From Mycoavidus cysteinexigens (GTDB taxonomy: Bacteria > Pseudomonadota > Gammaproteobacteria > Burkholderiales > Burkholderiaceae), in assembly GCF_003966915.1 (NCBI RefSeq), contig NZ_AP018150.1, positions 930,001 through 994,000 of the forward strand: a DNA stretch of 64,000 nt, written 5' to 3'. Position 1 is the first letter of the stretch; the number at the start of each line of letters is the position of its first letter. The position numbers and the translations under genes are program-made. The notes beneath the pieces are model-generated. The model worked only from the letters and a program-made list of their open reading frames with translations, was not told where the DNA came from and made no database searches. Positions 57,751-64,000 of this stretch are shown one piece after another.

Positions 57751-58704
57751 ATGACAATTTTACTTATTGCTGAACACGACAATCATCAATTGAAGGGGGG
57801 CATGCATAATGCAGTGAGTGCAGCCTCTAAACTAGCTAGCCTAAGCGGGCAAGAGCTACATATATTAGTCGCCGGCCATCAGGCGCAAAGCGTGGCTAAC
57901 GAGGCCTCTCAGCTCGCTGGTGTGGCAAAAGTCCTCTTAGCTGATGCGGTGCAGTTGGCTGAAGGTTTGGCTGAAAATGTGACGGCAACGGCGCTTAAGA
58001 TTGCTGCGTCTTATTCGCATATTGTTCTATTAGCGAGCGCGTACGGTAAAAATATTGCGCCGCGTATCGCCGCCAAACTGGATGTGGCGCAGATTTCCGA
58101 AGTGATCGCCATCCAGAGTCTAGATACCTTTGAGCGTCCAATTTATGCTGGCAATGTGATTGCCACGGTGCAATCGAATGATGCAATCAAAGTCATAACG
58201 GTGCGTGGCACAGCTTTCGAGGCCGCGGCAGCGCAGAACCAAAACGCACCGCTTGAAGCGCTTGAAGCAGCCCCTGAGACAGGCTTTTCTCAATTTATGC
58301 GGCGCGAGCTCACGCAACTTGAGCGGCCGGAACTGACCGCTGCGAAAGTGGTGGTATCAGGTGGGCGCGGGCTGGGTTCTGCGGAAAATTACACAAAATT
58401 GCTAGAGCCGCTGGCGAACCAGTTAGGCGCTGCTTTGGGCGCTTCGCGCGCAGCCGTCGATGCCGGTTTTGTACCGAATGACTACCAAGTCGGACAGACC
58501 GGCAAAATTGTCGCGCCGCAATTGTATTTGGCGGTAGGTATCTCAGGCGCGATCCAACATTTGGCGGGCATGAAAGATGCGAAAGTGATCGTCGCGATTA
58601 ACAAAGACGCTGATGCACCGATCTTTAGCGTAGCAGATTATGGTCTAGTGGGCGATCTCTTTGAGCTGGTGCCAGAGTTAGTGACTGAATTGCAAAAAGC
58701 CTAA
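57751..58704 (+). CDS. etfA: Electron transfer flavoprotein alpha subunit
   Basis: 317 residues. The C-terminal FAD-binding domain shows the ETF alpha signature [21 protein letters not shown] and [10 protein letters not shown]. Partner of EtfB in the cytosol. Part of the etfB-etfA-acyl-CoA dehydrogenase cluster. Confidence 0.96.
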   Translation: MTILLIAEHDNHQLKGGMHNAVSAASKLASLSGQELHILVAGHQAQSVANEASQLAGVAKVLLADAVQLAEGLAENVTATALKIAASYSHIVLLASAYGKNIAPRIAAKLDVAQISEVIAIQSLDTFERPIYAGNVIATVQSNDAIKVITVRGTAFEAAAAQNQNAPLEALEAAPETGFSQFMRRELTQLERPELTAAKVVVSGGRGLGSAENYTKLLEPLANQLGAALGASRAAVDAGFVPNDYQVGQTGKIVAPQLYLAVGISGAIQHLAGMKDAKVIVAINKDADAPIFSVADYGLVGDLFELVPELVTELQKA

Positions 58705-58756
58705 TCTCATTTAACCGCTGTAAACCGCTGATTGAATTGGGTCATAGGAGGAGAAG

Positions 58757-60547
58757 ATGAGCTATAGCGCCCCACTCAAAGAGATTATATTCACCATGCA
58801 AGCGCTGGCTGGGCTCGAAGCGATTGCAGCTTTGCCTGGCTTAGAAGACGCTAACCTTGACATGGTGCGCGCGATACTGGAGGAAGCCGCAAAATTCAAT
58901 CATGAAATTATCGCCCCGCTCAATCGCGTGGGCGATTGTCAGCCAGCGGTTTTGCGCCAGGGCGAAGTGACTGCGACGCCAGGCTTTAAATCAGCCTTTG
59001 CCCAGTTTACGCAAGCCGGCTGGCAGGGGATTGTGCACCCGCCCGCGTATGGCGGTCAGGGCTTGCCAAAATTGCTGGGCGCGGCCTGTAATGAAATCCT
59101 CAATGCCGCTAATTTATCGTTTGCGCTATGCCCACTCCTGACGGATGGCGCGATCGAAGCACTGCTCACCGCGGGCAGCGAAGAACAAAAGAAGCGCTTT
59201 GTGCCGTTGCTGATTTCTGGCGCCTGGACCGGCACTATGAATCTCACTGAGCCTCAAGCGGGTTCTGATCTTGCCCTCATACGCACGCGCGCCCAGCAGC
59301 AAGACGATGGAACTTACAAATTATTTGGCACAAAAATTTTTATTACTTATGGCGAGCATGATCTAGCGGCCAATATTCTCCATCTCGTGTTAGCGCGTAC
59401 GACGAATGCGCCTGATGGGGTGAAGGGCTTGTCATTATTTTTAGTGCCTAAATTTTTAGTTAATCAGGATGGTTCACTCGGTGCGCGTAACGATGTGCAT
59501 TGCGTGTCGCTCGAACATAAATTGGGCATTCATGCCAGTCCAACCGCCGTCCTTCAATATGGAGATCAGGGCGGGGCCATCGGCTATCTGATTGGAGCGG
59601 AAAATCGCGGCCTCGAAAGCATGTTTATCATGATGAATGCAGCTCGCTTCGCGGTGGGCATGCAAGGTATCGCTTTGGCTGAGCGGGCTTATCAACAGGC
59701 TCTCGCCTACGCAAAAACGCGGCTGCAAGGCCGTCCCCTAGACGGCTCGACGCCGCATGCGGCGCCCATCATTAAACACCCAGATGTACGCCGGATGCTG
59801 ATGACCATGCGTGCTTTAACGGAAGGAGCGCGCGCCCTTGCTTACTATGCTGCTGCGTTACGAGATTTTGCTGAGCACGCGCCAGAGGCAAAGACGAAGC
59901 TCGAAAACCAGGCTCTTTACGAATATTTAGTCCCGATCGTCAAGGGCTGGAACACTGAATTAGCCAGCGAGGTAGCCAGCCTTGGCGTGCAAGTGCATGG
60001 CGGCATGGGCTTTATTGAAGAGACGGGCGCGGCCCAGTATTATCGTGATGCGCGCATCCTAAGCATTTACGAGGGGACTACGGCAATCCAGGCAAACGAC
60101 TTGGTGGGACGCAAAACCGCGCGCGATGGCGGCGCGGCAGCCAAAATATTGATGGCGCGTATCCTAGCAACTGAAGAGGCGCTGGCCGCATCCAATAGCC
60201 TAGCCGCTAAAGTGATGCATACCCATTTACGGGCGGGCCGTCATAGCTTAGAGAGCGTGCTTGATTTTATGGTTGAGCGCAGCAAAACCCAGCCCACTAT
60301 CGCCTATGCGGGTGCCGTGTTATACCTAAAGCTTGCTGGCACTGTGCTGGCCGGCTGGCAAATGGCCCGCGCCTTGCTGATTGCACAAGAACACTATGCG
60401 CTAGATGAAACTTTCTACGCGCAAAAAATTGCAACAGCCCACTTTTTTGCGACGCATATTTTGACCCAAGCGCCCGGGCTAGGGGCGGCGATCATGAGTG
60501 ACAGCGAGAGCATAGAGAGCTGGCTTGCAGAAGCACAGTTTTCTTAA
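58757..60547 (+). CDS. Acyl-CoA dehydrogenase (DmdC-like, long form)
   Basis: 596 residues, the long subgroup with an extra C-terminal domain. The FAD and substrate motifs TMNLTEPQAGSDL, GTKIFITYGEHD and VHGGMGFIEETG and the FAD-binding YEGTTAIQAND are visible. It oxidises acyl-CoA to enoyl-CoA and passes electrons to ETF, whose genes lie immediately upstream. Preferred chain length cannot be told; DmdC-like relatives act on methylmercaptopropionyl-CoA or medium-chain acyl-CoA. GGAGGAG ribosome site before the ATG. Confidence 0.92.
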   Translation: MSYSAPLKEIIFTMQALAGLEAIAALPGLEDANLDMVRAILEEAAKFNHEIIAPLNRVGDCQPAVLRQGEVTATPGFKSAFAQFTQAGWQGIVHPPAYGGQGLPKLLGAACNEILNAANLSFALCPLLTDGAIEALLTAGSEEQKKRFVPLLISGAWTGTMNLTEPQAGSDLALIRTRAQQQDDGTYKLFGTKIFITYGEHDLAANILHLVLARTTNAPDGVKGLSLFLVPKFLVNQDGSLGARNDVHCVSLEHKLGIHASPTAVLQYGDQGGAIGYLIGAENRGLESMFIMMNAARFAVGMQGIALAERAYQQALAYAKTRLQGRPLDGSTPHAAPIIKHPDVRRMLMTMRALTEGARALAYYAAALRDFAEHAPEAKTKLENQALYEYLVPIVKGWNTELASEVASLGVQVHGGMGFIEETGAAQYYRDARILSIYEGTTAIQANDLVGRKTARDGGAAAKILMARILATEEALAASNSLAAKVMHTHLRAGRHSLESVLDFMVERSKTQPTIAYAGAVLYLKLAGTVLAGWQMARALLIAQEHYALDETFYAQKIATAHFFATHILTQAPGLGAAIMSDSESIESWLAEAQFS

Positions 60548-60667
60548 CCGGACGGAGTCCGCCGAGCTTATTGGCTGGGTGGGCTCAAACGCTTAGCAGA
60601 GCAGATTAAAGCGGACGGGTTAGCAGACAAGATAAAAAGTCCATTCGCGCAAACTCGTTAAAATGAC

Positions 60668-60673
60668 TATAAT
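60668..60673 (+). promoter_or_regulatory. -10 box before the second hipB-like gene
   Basis: A perfect TATAAT ends 19 bp before the ATG at 60693. Partly symmetric GTG-x-CA elements follow at 60679-60700 and may be an operator. No clear -35. Confidence 0.4.
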
Positions 60674-60692
60674 TAAAGTGTCAAATTAAGAA

Positions 60693-61010
60693 ATGGCACA
60701 ATACTATATGTCATATAAAAGGTTCTTCCAGCAATTGCGAGCCATGCGTAAGCAAGCGGGCATTAAAACAGCACAGATCATCGCTAAAACTGGATGGTCG
60801 CGTCAGCGCATTTCGCAGCTTGAGCGGGGTGAAGTGGATGCGCAACTTTCCACCTTGATTGCATTAGCTAATGCAGTCGGGGCGGAACTGATATTAGTTC
60901 CTAAAGATTTGGCGCCGCTAACGCAAAGTTTCATTGCGAGTGGCGGAACTTTATCGCCGCATGCAAGTAAAACGGGCGTTGAGTTCTTGCTTGCTCAATC
61001 CCGCTCATGA
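60693..61010 (+). CDS. HipB-like Xre antitoxin, second module
   Basis: 105 residues with a helix-turn-helix (LRAMRKQAGIKTAQIIAKTGWSRQRISQLERGE). An internal ATG at 60708 (MSYKRFFQQL) is an alternative start. Overlaps the following kinase gene by four bases (ATGA), as in the first module. Little sequence similarity to the antitoxin at 23660, so the two modules were probably acquired separately. Confidence 0.83.
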   Translation: MAQYYMSYKRFFQQLRAMRKQAGIKTAQIIAKTGWSRQRISQLERGEVDAQLSTLIALANAVGAELILVPKDLAPLTQSFIASGGTLSPHASKTGVEFLLAQSRS

Positions 61011-62302
61011 AGTTCTTAGCAGTTTACCTGAACCAAATTCGGGTCGGTTTTTTGTCGCAAATTGGCGATATTTATCAGTTTTTGGCGGACGATGCTTATT
61101 TGTCGGAGCCGCATCGCCCGACTTTATCGCTGGCTTATAATGTGTTTGGCAATGATGCGTTGACGCGTCAGCTATTCACCGAACCGGCCACAGTTTTAAC
61201 TCGCGGCTTGGGCCGTTTACCCCCCTTTTTTGATAATTTACTGCCCGAAGGACCGCTCCGAGAGTGGTTAGCCGCCGAGCGCCATACGACCCTCAATGAC
61301 GGCCTAGAGTTACTGGCGGCAGCGGGCAATAATTTGCCTGGCGCAGTCATAATGCGGGCTGAGTGGCCAGCGGAAAGCATCAAGCTCAAACACAATGTGA
61401 ATCAAAAAAGCGCCTTCGGACCGCAAGCCATTGAAGCGCCGCTGGCAGATGCATTTTCGCTTGCCGGCGTGCAGTTTAAGCTGGCTTTATCGGCCCTCGA
61501 CGGAAATCTGCGTTACACAATGCATCTTGAACAGGGGCTTGATGGCGAACCTATCATCGGTAAATTTCCGTCGGCGCAACGGAATGATATGGTCTATACC
61601 GAATTTTCTGGGATGGCGCTCACGCGTATGGCTGGCATTGAAACGGCGGATTGCTGGCTGGCTCCAATCTCCGCGTTAGACGAAAGAGTACAGGCTCCAG
61701 CTAGGACATCGTCAGCGCAAGAATTTTTAGCAGTACGGCGCTTTGACCGCACCCCGGAAGGGCAGCGTATCCATATTGAAGATTTTTGTCAGGTATTAAG
61801 CCTGGCACCCGAACGTAAATATGGTAAGCGGACCGACTATGAAACACTGGCCGCGGTTTTATTACACGCTGCGGTGCACGGAGAGCGGCAAGTTGCGGCT
61901 TATATCCGCCGGCAAGTCGTGAATACGCTGCTAGGCAATACGGATGCGCATTTAAAAAACTTCTCACTGATCTACCGTGATGGCCGCACGCCGGAATTGG
62001 CGCCAGCCTATGATCAGGTTCCCGTATTTTTGTATTTTGACGAGACTCCATTTCTTGCTGTAAACAAAAAAATTGATCAAATACTCTCCGCGCAGACGCT
62101 AAAAACGTATCGTGAACTTTATAAGTTACTCGGTTTAAGCACAGTTTTAGCGGCGCAGATTGTTAAAGACACGATTGAGCGGTGTTTGGCGTTATGGCCC
62201 GAGGAAATGCGCCATTTGCCGCTGACCGTTGAGCAGCGTCGTAAAATTGAGTATCGCATCAACCACTTGCCGTTGGTGCGAGAGGTTCTCAGGCGTCGCT
62301 AA
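61007..62302 (+). CDS. HipA-like serine/threonine kinase toxin, second module
   Basis: 431 residues, close to E. coli HipA in length. The N-terminal HipA domain (RLPPFFDNLLPEGPLREWL), ATP-binding IIGKFPS, VRRFDR, the catalytic loop LLGNTDAHLKNFSLIY (about 308-323) and LAPAYD are all present. Expected to phosphorylate a translation factor or tRNA synthetase and to be held by the preceding antitoxin. Intact. Confidence 0.88.
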   Translation: MKFLAVYLNQIRVGFLSQIGDIYQFLADDAYLSEPHRPTLSLAYNVFGNDALTRQLFTEPATVLTRGLGRLPPFFDNLLPEGPLREWLAAERHTTLNDGLELLAAAGNNLPGAVIMRAEWPAESIKLKHNVNQKSAFGPQAIEAPLADAFSLAGVQFKLALSALDGNLRYTMHLEQGLDGEPIIGKFPSAQRNDMVYTEFSGMALTRMAGIETADCWLAPISALDERVQAPARTSSAQEFLAVRRFDRTPEGQRIHIEDFCQVLSLAPERKYGKRTDYETLAAVLLHAAVHGERQVAAYIRRQVVNTLLGNTDAHLKNFSLIYRDGRTPELAPAYDQVPVFLYFDETPFLAVNKKIDQILSAQTLKTYRELYKLLGLSTVLAAQIVKDTIERCLALWPEEMRHLPLTVEQRRKIEYRINHLPLVREVLRRR

Positions 62303-62640
62303 CTTTCATCTCGTCGAACAACGCATCACTGCCTCTGCTTCAGCAGTTTCCCGACGTTCGCCCCAGGGTTATAGAGAGGTTACTTTTTTTGCTTCGGAAC
62401 AGAGTTCAAATTAAAGGCTTTTATGCCTTGTTAAGGCGAATTAAGTATGAGATATCCGAAGCAAATTTGGCTTAGAATTGTATGCGTAAAACTTCGAATA
62501 AAAATCGAATACTTTCAAAAATCTTGTTGTTGTTCATGTGCCAGCTTTGAAGCAGGGGGAGTTATTCAGCGAAAGTTGAATTCTTAGCGGGTAGTGAGGT
62601 ATGCAGCAGATCAACGAATGATTAGAGAGGAGCGACCAGC
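62303..62640. other. 338-bp intergenic region before the right-hand NACHT gene
   Basis: No gene supported. A small AGGC-type hairpin near 62417-62431 could be a weak terminator. GAGAGGAG just before 62641 is a good ribosome site for the next gene. Confidence 0.4.
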
Positions 62641-64000
62641 ATGTTTCCTATTTCAGAGGCGCGATCAGTAACGCAAAACAGCTATGGCTTGATTAATATC
62701 TCAGTCCATGGCGCGCATAATGAATCTACAGTAAATTTCAATGCAAGTGCTTTAGACCCCAAATCATTAGAAATTTTAATGCAAGGCCTTGAAAAGAGCC
62801 AGGCAGTGCAGAGAGAAGTGCTACAGTCGGCCCCTGAACCTCTTGCGATACTGGGCGAAAATATTGAGCAATTCAAGAAAGAGTATGAAAAAAGTTTAAA
62901 AGCCAAGGGAGAATGGGATGTGCTGTCGATGTATGTGCCGGTCCAAGGAATCAAAAAAGGTAGGCAGGGTGAAGAGACGGTCGACCTTGAAGAAGAGTTA
63001 GAGCGATTCTTTGCCTCAGAGGCGACGGTATTCTTATTACAGGGTGTAGCGGGTACAGGAAAATCGACATTTAACCGTCATCTGGCGATTAAAAAACTGG
63101 AAGAGTATCAGCATCTATCCGAAACCCAAAACGATCCGCCGTTAATATTCTTTGTCGAGCTTAGAAACATAGAAAATCCGAATAGGCAGGTGATACAACA
63201 GTTTTTGCAAAGTAAAGGATTTGCGCCAGAACAGATTGAAGCCTTACGTCAGCATTCGCATCAACGCTGTATTTTTATATTTGATGGATATGATGAGATC
63301 AAAGAGCGGAATCGTAATTTTTATGATTTGAATGAATTATGGGAGTGGGAAAGGTCAAAATTTGTGATTACGAGCCGTCCCGAATATCTGGATGCGAATT
63401 ATCAAACGTATTTCCGTCCTAAAGGGACTCGTAATGGATTTAGGGAAGTGTGGATGGCGCCGTTTTCAGCAGCGCAGAGGTCTAATTATATTCAAAATTA
63501 TATTCATAAAACCAATTCTCCTTGGACCGCAGAACAGTATCAGCAGGCCTTGAGCCAATTGACCCATTTAGGCAAGGAACTGGAGCGTCCGTTTGTACTG
63601 CGTATGCTGTTGCAGATTCTGCCTGAATTGGAGGAAGGGCCTCAAACTCAAAAGACTTTAACGCTGGGTACGGTCTATGAACAATATTTTCAGAAGTGGT
63701 GGAGTAATTGGCAAGTTCGCTTAGGTGCTATCCCATTAACGGATGATGAGGAGAAGGCCAAGAAAGAACTCTGTGAGCGCGCCGGCGGATTCATGCAACA
63801 AGGCTTTGCATATATACAGAAGTGCGCAGTGGAGCTGACTAAAGCAGCTCTTACCTCTGCTCAAGATAACGAAAATTTTAAAAATCGATATCGAAAAGTG
63901 TACGAGGCATTTTTTGCCAATGAGGCAAAGGCGCAACTACTGCGCTTTAACGCGCCGTTCCAAATGAAACAAAGGCAGCACTACGAATTTTCGCATAAGT
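62641..64000 (+). CDS. NACHT-domain STAND protein (3' end outside window)
   Basis: 453 codons visible, frame open at the right edge. ATG 62641 follows GAGAGGAG. The short N-terminus (1-130) shows no known domain. NACHT ATPase: Walker A GVAGTGKST (135-143), Walker B CIFIFDGYDE (210-219), sensor segment ITSRPEYLD, then a helical STAND region with FVLRMLL and LRFNAPF. The NACHT part is clearly related to that of the protein at 47934 (FNRHL after Walker A, ITSRPEYL, LLxFNAP). The repeat domain, probably pentapeptide or WD40, lies beyond the window. The N-terminus differs entirely from the other gene, as expected for modular STAND proteins with interchangeable effector parts. Confidence 0.88.
   Translation, partial: MFPISEARSVTQNSYGLINISVHGAHNESTVNFNASALDPKSLEILMQGLEKSQAVQREVLQSAPEPLAILGENIEQFKKEYEKSLKAKGEWDVLSMYVPVQGIKKGRQGEETVDLEEELERFFASEATVFLLQGVAGTGKSTFNRHLAIKKLEEYQHLSETQNDPPLIFFVELRNIENPNRQVIQQFLQSKGFAPEQIEALRQHSHQRCIFIFDGYDEIKERNRNFYDLNELWEWERSKFVITSRPEYLDANYQTYFRPKGTRNGFREVWMAPFSAAQRSNYIQNYIHKTNSPWTAEQYQQALSQLTHLGKELERPFVLRMLLQILPELEEGPQTQKTLTLGTVYEQYFQKWWSNWQVRLGAIPLTDDEEKAKKELCERAGGFMQQGFAYIQKCAVELTKAALTSAQDNENFKNRYRKVYEAFFANEAKAQLLRFNAPFQMKQRQHYEFSHK

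Overview
The window looks like the chromosome of a beta-proteobacterium of the Burkholderiaceae, most plausibly a reduced-genome endosymbiont of fungi (Mycoavidus / Candidatus Glomeribacter type). This is inference. It rests on Burkholderia-like neighbourhoods (glnD next to map, metNIQ followed by etfBA and an acyl-CoA dehydrogenase), a base composition clearly lower in GC than free-living Burkholderia, many decayed genes and IS remnants, and a set of host-interaction-type genes: NACHT-WD40, ankyrin, YopT-like protease, Fic and Rpn proteins.

Layout. 1-950: tail of a WD40 protein. 1140-8414: RcsB-like response regulator with a decayed partial copy of its own 3' end, then ligA, glnD, map and ssrA (tmRNA). 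8415-18300: an AT-rich accessory island directly 3' of ssrA. It starts with an integrase remnant and carries three paralogous proteins of unrecognised family (one broken), four IS fragments, a lipoprotein and a YopT-family cysteine protease gene enclosed by an inverted repeat. 18310-25188: crcB, amidase, metR/metE and a hipBA pair. 25151-45373: pepN, an ankyrin protein, an Rpn pseudogene, an FUSC transporter, chaB-recC-recB-recD, an outer-membrane barrel, an intact Rpn protein and mltB. 45488-47219: tRNA-Leu and a Fic protein. 47224-53763: a 6.4 kb cassette holding a 1891-residue TPR-NACHT-pentapeptide-WD40 protein, bounded by 105-bp direct repeats that duplicate the 3' end of the adjacent GDT1-family gene. 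53659-62302: GDT1-family transporter, metNIQ, etfBA, acyl-CoA dehydrogenase and a second hipBA pair. 62641-end: the start of another NACHT protein.

How it fits together. The core genes are ordinary: DNA ligase, nitrogen signalling, RecBCD repair, methionine synthesis and uptake, and electron transfer from acyl-CoA oxidation. The interest is in the accessory genes. Two themes stand out. (1) The ssrA island carries a family of modular proteins with basic N-termini, repeated acidic/hydrophobic blocks and tandem C-terminal helical repeats beginning with Trp. This layout resembles transcription-factor-like effectors and I do not recognise it as a described family. (2) There are NLR-like NACHT genes; where WD40 repeats are visible (the left-edge fragment and the 47934 gene) they are nearly identical, with variation concentrated at blade-surface positions as in fungal HET-type NLRs. 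One such gene sits in what looks like a 3'-end-targeted integration. Functions in host interaction or phage defence are inferences from domain content only.
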